Source: Nocardiopsis flavescens
GTDB taxonomy: Bacteria > Actinomycetota > Actinomycetes > Streptosporangiales > Streptosporangiaceae
Assembly: GCF_900141985.1 (NCBI RefSeq)
Contig: NZ_FQZK01000022.1
Location: forward strand, 29,280 to 93,279
DNA length: 64,000 bases
Direction of reading: 5' to 3'
In this document: positions 38,124 to 46,038 of the stretch, piece after piece
Layout: each line of letters starts with the position of its first letter
Position numbering within the stretch: the stretch's first letter is position 1
The notes under the pieces: model-generated
Seen by the model: the letters and a program-made list of their open reading frames with translations, nothing else
What the model was told of the DNA's origin: nothing
The model's database searches: none
Position numbers and translations under genes: made by a program

Positions 38124-39193
38124 CGGACGCCCTCCACGCGGACCAGGCTCGGGTCGTCGGCGTCCCAGGCCACGCGCGCCCGGTCGCCGGGGGCGAAGTC
38201 GATGCCCAGGTCGTCCGCGGTCTGGGTGTAGGTCAGGCCGTCCACCTCGTATTCGAGGGCGACCAGGTCGCGGCAGCCCCGGGCCTCGCCCACCGCGTCG
38301 CCGCAGCCGGCGGCGACCACGGTCGCGGTCCCCTGTTCGGGGGTGTCGACGTCGCGCGCCATGGACACGGACACCAGCAGCGCGATCGGCGCCGCGACGG
38401 CGACCGCGCCCAGCAGCGCCGGGTACACCCCGGAGCCGAACAGCTTCGGCGGGACCGGCTCCCGCGCGGCGGGGGCGCGCTCCAGGTAGCGGAGCGCCCC
38501 GCGGAACAGCAGCTCCAGGCCGACGGGGAGCAGGGCGGCGCCGAGCAGGCCCAGGGCCGGGAACAGGTCGCTTCCGTCCCAGGCGCCGAACGCGGCCAGG
38601 GACGCGGTGAGCAGCGCCGCCGCGGAGACCGTAACGACTCCGCCGGACACCAGGCGCAGGGCGACGGGGAGGTTCAGCGGGCCCTGCGGCGGACGTCCGT
38701 CCGCGCGGGCCCGGACCCGCGCCCGGTACAGGAGGGCGCGCGGCCCGGACGGGTGCCGCAGGACGAGGAGGACGGCGACCGGGAGCAGGGGGACCGCGAG
38801 GAGGACGGGCGGCATCCAGAAGGCGCCGTCGACCATCGCCTCCTCCGGCCGGTCGGGCAGGTAGCGGACCGTCACGTCCGGCGGGCCGCCCCGCGGGTGT
38901 CCGCCCCGGGCGGCCGTGACGACCCCGGTGCCGTCCGGTGTGGTGAAGGCGACGACGGGCCGTCCGCGGTCGACCTCCAGGACGGTGCCGGGGGCGGTCG
39001 CCGAACCGGTCGCGTAGTCCAGGCGCGTGAGGGCGTCGCCCACCCCGAAGGACAGCAGGAGGGCCGCCGCGAAGCCGAAGAAGGGCATGAGGACGGCGAC
39101 GCGGACGAAGGCCGCACCGGGCTTGGGGCCCGTTTCAGACGGGAGCGGCGTACCGAGGGGGCCCTCTTCGGGTGCGCGGGGGGAACGATTCAC
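38120..39193 (-). CDS. DUF3592-like membrane protein, array member 1 (subfamily A)
   Basis: A 357-residue protein, the first gene of the array by transcription order, starting with GTG 39193. It has about four membrane helices. The first soluble domain (TVLEVDRGRPVVAFTTPDG, then DVTVRYLPDRPEEA) is the clearest DUF3592-like segment in the array. The second soluble domain (LVALEYEVDGLTYTQTADD) ends in WDADDPSLVRVEG. Its stop overlaps the start of member 2. The promoter for the whole five-gene unit should lie in 39194-39362; I see no clear consensus there. Confidence 0.75.
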   Translation of the reverse strand: MNRSPRAPEEGPLGTPLPSETGPKPGAAFVRVAVLMPFFGFAAALLLSFGVGDALTRLDYATGSATAPGTVLEVDRGRPVVAFTTPDGTGVVTAARGGHPRGGPPDVTVRYLPDRPEEAMVDGAFWMPPVLLAVPLLPVAVLLVLRHPSGPRALLYRARVRARADGRPPQGPLNLPVALRLVSGGVVTVSAAALLTASLAAFGAWDGSDLFPALGLLGAALLPVGLELLFRGALRYLERAPAAREPVPPKLFGSGVYPALLGAVAVAAPIALLVSVSMARDVDTPEQGTATVVAAGCGDAVGEARGCRDLVALEYEVDGLTYTQTADDLGIDFAPGDRARVAWDADDPSLVRVEGVR

Positions 39194-39362
39194 GCGGAGT
39201 TCCTTCCGGGGGCACGACCGACATCCGCTTTGTCCACTTCATGGACGCGCCCGGCCCCGGATCGGTTTCCTCGGGACCCCCGTGGACGGACCTGATTCCC
39301 CGAGGCGCGGCCCCGGCCGGTGGGAACCGGCCGGCTGAGGGACCGGTGGGGTGTCCATGGTG

Positions 39363-40844
39363 TCAGGCGGGGCGGTGGGCGCGCAGCTCCAGGATGGCCC
39401 TGGGGATGCCGTCCAGGAGGTCGGAGGCGCTGATCGGCGCCCCCGCGCGGGCCAGGACGGCGGCCCGCCCGTGCAGGTGGGCGCCGCAGACGGCGGCCTC
39501 GGCGGCGGGCAGCCCCGTGGCCAGCAGGGCGCCGGCGATCCCCGACAGGACGTCCCCCGTCCCGGCGGCGGCCAGCAGCGGGGTGCCCGCCGTGTCGGCC
39601 GCCACCGGCGCGCCCGGGTGGGCGACGAGGGTGGTGGAGCCCTTGAGCAGCACCGTGCAGTCCAGCTCGCGCGCCGCCCGGGTGGCGTGTTCCAGCCGCC
39701 GGGCCTCCACCGCCTCCCGGTCCACGCCCAGCAGCCGGGCCAGCTCGCCCGCATGCGGGGTGAGCAGGGTCGGCGCCGTGCGACCGCGCGCCAGGTCCGC
39801 CAGCGGGCCGCCGCCCAGGACGGTGATGGCGTCGGCGTCCACCAGCACCGGCACGTCGCTCTCCAGCACCGCGCGCAGCTCGTCGGCGTTGCCCGGCCGG
39901 GTGCCGCGCCCCGGCCCGATGACGACCGCCGCGACCCGGCCCGGGTCCAGGCGGGTGCTGCTCAGCGGGTCCCTGACCTCGGCGACGGCCTCGGGCCAGC
40001 GGGCGAGCACCTCGTCGACCACCGCTTCGGCCCCCGCGTGGCGGACCATGCCGACCCCGGTGCGCAGCGCCCCGCCGACGGTGAGCACGGCGGCGCCCCG
40101 GTAGGGGGCCGAGCCCGCGCGGACCGCGAGGACGCCCCGGCTGTACTTGTCGGACTCCGGACCCGGGTCGGGCAGCAGGGCGGCGACGTCGGCGTCGTCG
40201 AAGGCCACCAGCGCCGGGCCCGGCAGTTCGGGGCCCAGGCCGATGTCCACCCGGTGGACGCGCCCCGCGCGGGCGGCCCCCGGGGCGACGAACAGGCCCG
40301 GCTTGTGGGTGCCGAACGTGACGGTGACGTCGGCGCGGACGGCGGCCCCGGCCACCTCGCCGGTGTCGGCGTCCACCCCGCTGGGCAGGTCGACGGCGAC
40401 CACCCGGGCGGGGGCGTTGGCGGCCAGCGCGGCCAGGGCGGCGAAGGGGGGACGCAGCCCGCCGCGTCCGCCGATGCCGAGCAGGCCGTCCACGACGAGG
40501 TCGGCGTCGAACAGGGCGTCCTCGGCCGCGCCGGCGGGGACGGTGCGCCCGCCCGCGGCCCGCAGGGCGGCCATGCCCCCCTCGTGGACCCGGTCCGCGG
40601 CCGGGACGGCGCGGACGGCCGCCCCCCGGGCGGCCAGGGCGGCCCCCGCGTAGAGGGCGTCGCCGCCGTTGTCCCCCGCGCCGACGAGCAGGACCACCCG
40701 GGACCCGTACACGCGCGGCAGGAGGCGGGCGCACTCCGCGGCCAGGCCCGCGGCGGCGCGGCGCATCAGCGCCCCCGCGGGGAGCCCGGCCATGAGCGCG
40801 GCCTCGGCCTCGCGGACGACGCCGACGGTGTGTGCGTGGCGCAC
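39363..40844 (-). CDS. nnr: Bifunctional NAD(P)HX epimerase/dehydratase
   Basis: A 493-residue repair enzyme. Residues 1-210 are the YjeF N-terminal epimerase (LLVGAGDNGGDALYAG, VDLPSGVDADTGEV), which interconverts R- and S-NAD(P)HX. Residues about 225-490 are the ADP/ATP-dependent dehydratase of the ribokinase-like fold (VLVDADAITVLGG, LTPHAGELARLLG, LLKGSTTLV, AGTGDVLSGIAGALLATG), which restores NAD(P)H. Both activities are joined as in E. coli Nnr. GTG 40844 is used because GGGGAGG precedes it. It is divergent from the amidase gene. Confidence 0.93.
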   Translation of the reverse strand: MRHAHTVGVVREAEAALMAGLPAGALMRRAAAGLAAECARLLPRVYGSRVVLLVGAGDNGGDALYAGAALAARGAAVRAVPAADRVHEGGMAALRAAGGRTVPAGAAEDALFDADLVVDGLLGIGGRGGLRPPFAALAALAANAPARVVAVDLPSGVDADTGEVAGAAVRADVTVTFGTHKPGLFVAPGAARAGRVHRVDIGLGPELPGPALVAFDDADVAALLPDPGPESDKYSRGVLAVRAGSAPYRGAAVLTVGGALRTGVGMVRHAGAEAVVDEVLARWPEAVAEVRDPLSSTRLDPGRVAAVVIGPGRGTRPGNADELRAVLESDVPVLVDADAITVLGGGPLADLARGRTAPTLLTPHAGELARLLGVDREAVEARRLEHATRAARELDCTVLLKGSTTLVAHPGAPVAADTAGTPLLAAAGTGDVLSGIAGALLATGLPAAEAAVCGAHLHGRAAVLARAGAPISASDLLDGIPRAILELRAHRPA

Positions 40845-40986
40845 GGGCGGACCTCCCCGGATCGTGGCGGAAGCACCATCGTGCCGTATGGGGGCACGGG
40901 GACGCAGGAGGCGCCACTCGGGGATTTTCCCAGCGGATATCACCATTCGACTACACAACGGAGTGCCTCCTTGACACAATGGAGTC

Positions 40987-42942
40987 ATGCCACGACCGAG
41001 CAAGTACGTGTCACGGTCCGACCTCGGCTGGGGCCCCTCCCCGGCCGGCAGCGCGAATCCCCGATCAGGCCTCGTCGTCCACTACGACAGCGTCGACCAG
41101 AACCTCGCGGGCAAAGACCACTCGGCCTGCGTCGCCTACTGGAAGAGCACGCGGAGCTTCCACACCGGGCCGAGCAGGGGCTGGGCGGACATCGGCTACT
41201 GCGTCGACGAGACGACGGAGATCCTCACCGAGGACGGCTGGCGGGGCTTGGGGGCCCTCGCCCCCGGCGACCTCGTCCTGACCCTGGACCACACCACCGG
41301 CCTGTCCCGCTGGCAGCCCCTGACGGCGGTCAACGTGTTCCCCGCGGTGCCGCGGGAGCTGCTCCTCATGGAGGGGCGCGACCACTCGTCCCTGACCACC
41401 CCGGGCCACCGCTGGCCGGTGGAGCGCAGGACCGGCAGACCGGGCCGGGACCCGCGCCCGGGCGGCGGGTACGCCCCCGCCTGGACGACCAGCGGGGAGC
41501 TGACCGTCCGCGACCGGATCCGCACCGCCGCGTCCTGCGCGGACCTGCCGGGGCAGGCCAAGTGGCCCGACGCGCTGGTGGAGCTGGTGGCCTGGGCGTG
41601 GCCGGTGCCGGGCGGGCGGACGGTCCTGCGCCTGCCGCTGCGGCGCCGGGCCGGGGACCCGGCCCGGGTGCGCGCCGCCCTGCACGCGCTGTTCGGCCCG
41701 CCGTCGCCCGGGTCCGCGGACTCCGGGCCGCCGAACGGGGCCGCCTGGTGGGAGGAGCACACCGCGGCGGAGGCGGTGTTCCGGCTGTCCGCGGGCGCCG
41801 ACGGAGCCCTGGCCGAGCAGATGCCCCAAAGGGTGCCCTCGCACGCGTTCCTGCGGTCGCTGACCCGGGCCCAGCTCGACCTCTTCCTGGGGGTCACCAT
41901 GGCGGCGGCCGGGAGGGACGGCCGGTTCCTGGACCGGCCGGACGAGGCGGGTGCGGAGGCGTTCCGGTTCGCCGCCCTGCTGGCCGGGCGGACGGCGTCG
42001 GTGCGCGGCGTCCCGCTCGGCGGGTGGCGGGTGGAGCTGTCGGGCGAGCAGAGCTTCAGCCCCCGCGCGGTGGCGGCGCGCACCGACGGGTTCACCGTCG
42101 AGCGGGTCCGCCACTGGGGGCCCGTCTGGTGCCCGACCACCCCGGACGGCACGTGGATGGCCCGGCGGGCGGGCACCGCGTACTTCACCGGGAACTCGTT
42201 CATGGCCTGCGCGCACGGCCATGTGCTGGAGGGGCGCGGGCTGTACCGCGTCCAGGCCGCCCAGCCGGGCGGCAACTCCTCGCACTACAGCGTCACGCTG
42301 GCGACCGGGCCCAAGGACCGCGTCACCCCCGAGCAGATCGAGGCGGTCCGGCAGTTGCGGCAGTGGCTGATGGAGCCGGACACCTCCATCTCCGGCAAGG
42401 TCCTGGGCCACCGGGACTTCATCGCCACCTCCTGTCCCGGCGACAAGGCCTACCGGATGGTCCGGGACGGCACCTTCGCCAAGCCCCCGAGCGGATCCGA
42501 AGGAGACGACGACATGCCCAGGCACCGCAGGTTCGAGAAGGACGAGGCCCAGGAGCTGGCCCCGCAGGCGTGGACCAGCCTCAAGTTCGACCGGCGCCAC
42601 GACGGGCACGCCGGCGACCTGTACGCGCTGGTCGGCACGGACGAGCCGGACGGCGCGCTGTACGACCTGTCGGTGGGGGTGACGTTCCAGGGGCTGACGC
42701 CGGGCACGGAGGTGCAGCTGCGCGCCACCGAGTACGAGCCCGACGGGAAGGGGGGCTGGCAGGTGGCCCGCAACCGCCCCGTCGACTCCCCGGTGCACGC
42801 GGGGGGCAACGGCCACTTCACCTACGCGTGGAAGGGCAACCTGGCGGCGGGCCGCCGGGTGCGGGTGCGGCTGGTCCAGAACGGGGACGGCCCGGCCAGC
42901 GTCACGCGGGCCACCGCGGAGGTCTTCTACTGGCCGAAGTGA
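40987..42942 (+). CDS. Phage-type N-acetylmuramoyl-L-alanine amidase interrupted by an intein, with extra C-terminal domain
   Basis: A 651-residue precursor. Extein residues 1-71 plus 404-510 form an amidase_2/PGRP domain that cuts the lactyl-peptide bond of peptidoglycan. Zinc ligands are visible: His32 in VVHYDS, His in LGHRDF, Cys in ATSCPGD. The catalytic-site Tyr71 ends WADIGY. Residues 72-403 are an intein (separate entry). Removing it joins DIGY to SFMACAHGHVLEGRGL, the expected continuous motif. After residue 510, a 142-residue beta-rich domain of unknown family follows, with its own internal ribosome site. Start ATG 40987 has GGAG upstream. There is no signal peptide, as in phage endolysins. 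The gene may be a domesticated phage lysis gene. Confidence 0.9.
   Translation: MPRPSKYVSRSDLGWGPSPAGSANPRSGLVVHYDSVDQNLAGKDHSACVAYWKSTRSFHTGPSRGWADIGYCVDETTEILTEDGWRGLGALAPGDLVLTLDHTTGLSRWQPLTAVNVFPAVPRELLLMEGRDHSSLTTPGHRWPVERRTGRPGRDPRPGGGYAPAWTTSGELTVRDRIRTAASCADLPGQAKWPDALVELVAWAWPVPGGRTVLRLPLRRRAGDPARVRAALHALFGPPSPGSADSGPPNGAAWWEEHTAAEAVFRLSAGADGALAEQMPQRVPSHAFLRSLTRAQLDLFLGVTMAAAGRDGRFLDRPDEAGAEAFRFAALLAGRTASVRGVPLGGWRVELSGEQSFSPRAVAARTDGFTVERVRHWGPVWCPTTPDGTWMARRAGTAYFTGNSFMACAHGHVLEGRGLYRVQAAQPGGNSSHYSVTLATGPKDRVTPEQIEAVRQLRQWLMEPDTSISGKVLGHRDFIATSCPGDKAYRMVRDGTFAKPPSGSEGDDDMPRHRRFEKDEAQELAPQAWTSLKFDRRHDGHAGDLYALVGTDEPDGALYDLSVGVTFQGLTPGTEVQLRATEYEPDGKGGWQVARNRPVDSPVHAGGNGHFTYAWKGNLAAGRRVRVRLVQNGDGPASVTRATAEVFYWPK
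41200..42195 (+). other. Intein within the amidase (332 residues, degenerate LAGLIDADG region)
   Basis: Residues 72-403 of the precursor. Block A begins with the nucleophile Cys72 (CVDETTEILTEDGWRGL). Block B has TTPGH with Thr138 and His141. Block F/G reads VWCPTTPDGTWMARRAG, then AYFTGN, ending in Asn403 followed by the +1 nucleophile Ser404. The penultimate residue is Gly, not His, as seen in other phage-type inteins. Between the splicing halves, DALVELVAWAW (about 196-206) and RAQLDLFLGVTMAAAG look like the two LAGLIDADG helices. The acidic residues that normally end them are replaced, so the homing nuclease is probably dead while splicing residues are kept. Confidence 0.88.
42514..42942 (+). 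CDS. Possible internally initiated C-terminal domain of the amidase
   Basis: Within the amidase frame, ATG 42514 is preceded by a strong AAGGAG at 42500-42505, eight bases upstream. Initiation here would give a separate 142-residue protein (MPRHRRFEKDEAQ...), paralogous to the next gene, which begins the same way (MPEHHRFTKD). Shared phrases are YDLSVGVTFQGLTPGTEVQL and the closing aromatic YWPK/TWPL. It may therefore be both a fused domain and a free subunit. The domain is beta-rich; I do not recognise its family. Confidence 0.5.
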   Translation: MPRHRRFEKDEAQELAPQAWTSLKFDRRHDGHAGDLYALVGTDEPDGALYDLSVGVTFQGLTPGTEVQLRATEYEPDGKGGWQVARNRPVDSPVHAGGNGHFTYAWKGNLAAGRRVRVRLVQNGDGPASVTRATAEVFYWPK

Positions 42943-43030
42943 CCGGTGACACGGGTGCGCCCGGTGGTTGATCGGCGCCCCCCGGGGCCGGATGCTGGAC
43001 GCGACCGGTGACCGGCCCCGAGGAGGCCCC

Positions 43031-43423
43031 ATGCCCGAGCACCACCGCTTCACGAAGGACACCCGCGCCACCCTGCCGCCGGCGGTCTGGCACGACATCG
43101 AGTTCGACGGGGGCGGGAGGGACGGGGGCCCGGCGCTGGCGGCGGAGGGGCGCTACGACCTGTCGGTGGGGGTGACCCTGATGGGCATCACCCCCGGCAC
43201 GGAGGTGCAGCTGCGCGCGGTGGAGTTCGACGCGGGCGGCGACCCGGTCTCCGAGCGCCCGGCCGGGAGCGAGGTGCACGCGACCGGGCGGGGCAGGTTC
43301 GCCTACTCGTGGAAGGGCACGGTGCCCGCGGGCGGCCGGGTGGGGGTGCGGGTGATCCAGTTCGGCCAGGCCGACGCCCACCTGGTGGAGGCCGAGGCGG
43401 ACGTCTTCACCTGGCCGCTCTGA
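43031..43423 (+). CDS. Paralogue of the amidase C-terminal domain
   Basis: A 130-residue soluble protein with no signal peptide or membrane segment. It matches the last 142 residues of the amidase throughout (YDLSVGVTLMGITPGTEVQL, FAYSWKGTVPAGGRVGVRV, end FTWPL). Start ATG 43031 has AGGAGG at 43021-43026. It lies 88 bases after the amidase stop in the same direction and is probably cotranscribed. Function unknown; a partner, wall-binding or immunity-like protein of the amidase are possibilities suggested only by position. Confidence 0.72.
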   Translation: MPEHHRFTKDTRATLPPAVWHDIEFDGGGRDGGPALAAEGRYDLSVGVTLMGITPGTEVQLRAVEFDAGGDPVSERPAGSEVHATGRGRFAYSWKGTVPAGGRVGVRVIQFGQADAHLVEAEADVFTWPL

Positions 43424-43461
43424 CCCGCCCGGCCGCTCCGGACGGCCGCCGCGCGCACCGG

Positions 43462-43938
43462 CTACCACTCGCAGCCGACCCCGTCGCCGTCGCGGTCCAG
43501 GTGCGATCCGTACCCGGGGTCGCCCCGACGGACGGGCGCCGCCCCGGCGGCGCGGGCCGCGTCGCAGTTCTGGAAGTGGACGGGGGCACCGCCGCCGTCG
43601 TCGTCGCCCCCGCCGCCTCCCTCACCGCCGCCGCCGCTCTCGGGGCGCTCGGTCACGGTCTCGGTGACGGTGACCGTCTCGGTCGCGGTGACCTCCACCT
43701 CGACCTCCTCGCGCTCCGTCTCCGTGGCGGTCTCGGTGACCGTCGCGGAGACCGTGGCGGTGACGGGCACGGGGGCCGCGGTTCCGGTCCCGCCGCCGCC
43801 CAGGGCCGCGGCGCAGGAGCCGATGAAAACCGCGAAGACCAGGGCGCCCCCGCAGCCGAGGAGACCGAGGCCGATCTTGCCGCCGCGGGGCAGGGGGGCG
43901 CCGGCGGGCGCGGACGGCGGGTACGCAGGTGAGGTCAT
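43462..43938 (-). CDS. Excalibur-domain membrane or secreted protein
   Basis: A 158-residue protein. A short cytoplasmic Pro/Ala-rich start is followed by one hydrophobic helix (about 21-46). A long Thr/Val/Glu stalk of VTxT repeats (about 55-105) and a Gly/Asp linker lead to a C-terminal excalibur domain (HFQNCDAARAAGA, HLDRDGDGVGCEW) with the typical DxDxDG calcium-binding loop. It should sit at the cell surface. ATG 43938 was chosen over the ATG twelve codons upstream because TGGAG is well placed. It converges on the amidase operon. Confidence 0.85.
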   Translation of the reverse strand: MTSPAYPPSAPAGAPLPRGGKIGLGLLGCGGALVFAVFIGSCAAALGGGGTGTAAPVPVTATVSATVTETATETEREEVEVEVTATETVTVTETVTERPESGGGGEGGGGGDDDGGGAPVHFQNCDAARAAGAAPVRRGDPGYGSHLDRDGDGVGCEW

Positions 43939-44391
43939 GACCGCTCCAGGGGGATGGGGCGACGGAGCGGGCATCGCGGTGTTCTCGGGCCGGGTGGGGA
44001 CACCGGGACCGTGGTCAACGAACGTATCCGAACACAGTGCCCCATGTCCGGCTTATCGCAAAAGATGCATGAATGCAGGCACTCCTGCCGCGTCCGCCCC
44101 CCCGGGCGGCCGGCGGCACGGGCCCCTGCCGCCGCACCGGCCGCGCGCCCCACCGCGGGCCGGCCCTCCCGCACCGCCCCGCCGGACGGGCCGGGACCGG
44201 ACGGAGAGCGGGCGCCCCGACCACCACGGACCTAACAGGCCCGCGCCCGGAATGGCCCCGGCGAACGGCACGGAACCGGGCGGAGAACGGGCGCACCCCG
44301 CGCCCCGGCAGGCCCGCGCCCGGGACCGCAGCGGAAGCGGGGCCCCGGGGGCCGCCCGCCCGCCCCGGGTGCCTCGCCGGGGCGGCGGGGC
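43939..44391. other. 453-base intergenic region
   Basis: The part near 43990-44090 is less GC-rich and is the likely promoter zone of the excalibur gene. The part from about 44100 to 44391, downstream of the aminotransferase stop, is extremely GC-rich with many short inverted repeats of CCCGGG type but no single dominant hairpin. No RNA gene or convincing open frame was seen. Confidence 0.4.
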
Positions 44392-45768
44392 CTACAGCCG
44401 GTTCCAGGCCTCGGTGAGGACCTTGCGCAGGACCGACTCGATCTCCTCGAACTGCTCGGGGCCGCAGATGAGCGGCGGGGAGAGCTGGACGACCGGCTCG
44501 CCGCGGTCGTCCGCGCGGCAGATGAGCCCCGCGTCGAACAGCGCGCCCGACAGGAAGCCCTTGAGCAGCCGGTGCGACTCCTCGGCGGTGAACGTCTCCT
44601 TGGTCTCCTTGTCCTTCACCAGCTCGATTCCGTAGAAGAACCCGTCGCCGCGCACGTCGCCGACGATCGGCAGGTCCAGCAGCTTCTCCAGGGTCGCCCG
44701 GAACACCGGCGCGTTGCGCCGCACGTTGTCGAGGACGCCCTCGCTCTCGAACAGATCGAGGTTGGCCAGCGCGGCGGCGGCGGCCACCGGGTGCCCGGCG
44801 AAGGTGATGCCGTGCAGGAAGCTGGCGCCCTCCTCCCGGAACGGCTCCATCAGCCGCTCCCGGGCGACCATGCCGCCCAGCGGGACGTAGCCGCTGGTGG
44901 CGCCCTTGGCGAAGGTGATGATGTCCGGCACGTACCCGTACCTCGTCGCGCCGAAGTACTCCCCCAGCCGCCCGAACGCGCAGATGACCTCGTCGGACAC
45001 CATGAGCACGCCGTAGCGGTCGCAGATCTCGCGGACCCGCCGCAGGTACCCGGGCGGCGGCGGGAAGCAGCCGCCGGAGTTCTGCACGGGCTCCACGTAC
45101 ACCGCGGCGATGGTGTCCGGGTCGTTCTGGAGGATCGCCTCCTCGATCCGGTCGGCGGCCCACCGGCCGAACGCCTCGGCGTCGTCGCCGTGGTGCGGCG
45201 CCCGGTAGAAGTTCGTGTTGGGCACCTGGAGGGTGCTGGGGACCAGCGGCTCGAACGGGGTCTTGATGCCCTGGAGGCCGGTGATGGACAGCGCGCCCAT
45301 GCTGGTGCCGTGGTAGGCGATGCGCCGGCTGATCACCTTGTGCCGGGTGGGCTCGCCGATCGCCTTGAAGTACTGGCGGGCCAGCTTCCACGCGGACTCC
45401 ACGGCCTCGGAGCCGCTGGTGGTGAAGAAGACCCGGTTCAGGTCGCCGGGGGCCAGGGAGGCGATCCGCTCGGCGAGTTCGACGGCCCTGGGGTGGGCGT
45501 ACGTCCAGATCGGGAAGTAGGCCAGCTCGCGGGCCTGCGCGGCGATGGCGTCGGCGATCTCGGTGCGCCCGTGGCCGACCTGGGTGACGAAGAGCCCGGC
45601 GAGCCCGTCGAGGTACCGCTTGCCCCTGTCGTCGTAGACGTACGCGCCCTCACCGCGGCTGATGACGGGGACGTCGGCGCCGTCGTAGGCGGCCATCTCG
45701 GTGAAGTGCATCCACAGGTGGTCCCTGGCGGCCCGCTGGAGGTGCTCAGGGCTCGTGTGCGCTGCCAC
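44392..45768 (-). CDS. Class III aminotransferase (putrescine/omega-amino acid type)
   Basis: A 458-residue PLP-dependent class III aminotransferase. The cofactor Lys288 is in ITFAKGATSGYVPLGG; other signatures are FFTTSGSEAVESAWKLARQY, RRIAYHGTSMGALS and the Asp of VLMVSDEVICAFGR. It resembles putrescine-pyruvate (SpuC-like) enzymes, which turn a terminal amine into an aldehyde. Start GTG 45768 has GGAG upstream. The divergent aldehyde dehydrogenase would oxidise its product, and the neighbouring transporter imports polyamines. A consensus promoter lies at 45851-45879 on this strand. Confidence 0.9.
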   Translation of the reverse strand: MAAHTSPEHLQRAARDHLWMHFTEMAAYDGADVPVISRGEGAYVYDDRGKRYLDGLAGLFVTQVGHGRTEIADAIAAQARELAYFPIWTYAHPRAVELAERIASLAPGDLNRVFFTTSGSEAVESAWKLARQYFKAIGEPTRHKVISRRIAYHGTSMGALSITGLQGIKTPFEPLVPSTLQVPNTNFYRAPHHGDDAEAFGRWAADRIEEAILQNDPDTIAAVYVEPVQNSGGCFPPPPGYLRRVREICDRYGVLMVSDEVICAFGRLGEYFGATRYGYVPDIITFAKGATSGYVPLGGMVARERLMEPFREEGASFLHGITFAGHPVAAAAALANLDLFESEGVLDNVRRNAPVFRATLEKLLDLPIVGDVRGDGFFYGIELVKDKETKETFTAEESHRLLKGFLSGALFDAGLICRADDRGEPVVQLSPPLICGPEQFEEIESVLRKVLTEAWNRL

Positions 45769-45850
45769 TCGGTGCTCCAAGTCTCGTCGTGTGTCGCGGG
45801 GACCGCGCGCGGATCTCCCCCGGGGTCCCGTGCACGACCCTCTCAATAGA

Positions 45851-45879
45851 AATAGTCGCACCCATCCACGTTCTGTCAA
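45851..45879 (-). promoter_or_regulatory. Sigma-70-type promoter of the aminotransferase gene
   Basis: Read on the minus strand, a perfect TTGACA (45879-45874) is followed by a 17-base spacer and ACTATT (45856-45851), about 85 bases before the GTG start at 45768. It lies in an AT-rich patch. A seven-base inverted repeat (45883-45889 with 45906-45912, TCCGTTG/CAACGGA) adjoins the -35 side and could be an operator shared with the divergent operon. Confidence 0.65.
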
Positions 45880-46038
45880 GTATCCGTTGAGAAACCTAAT
45901 CTTTACAACGGAATCCATTGGTACATCTTGATCTCGCTGTTGACGGGTGGCAGTGTGGCAGATCACAGCGCTCTGCGCGCGCGCCCCAACCGCCACGTCG
46001 GCGCACCGACGCGCCGACCGACCCGGGAGCACAGCACC

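Noticed and set aside
40970..40990. TTGACA at about 40972 as a -35 box for the amidase gene
   Set aside because: It is only about 15 bases from the ATG, leaving no room for a -10 box and a leader.
40987..42942. Reading the central amidase segment as an ordinary inserted domain instead of an intein
   Set aside because: The segment begins with Cys, has block A and B motifs, ends with Asn before Ser, and its removal restores a continuous PGRP motif; a normal domain insertion would not show this set.
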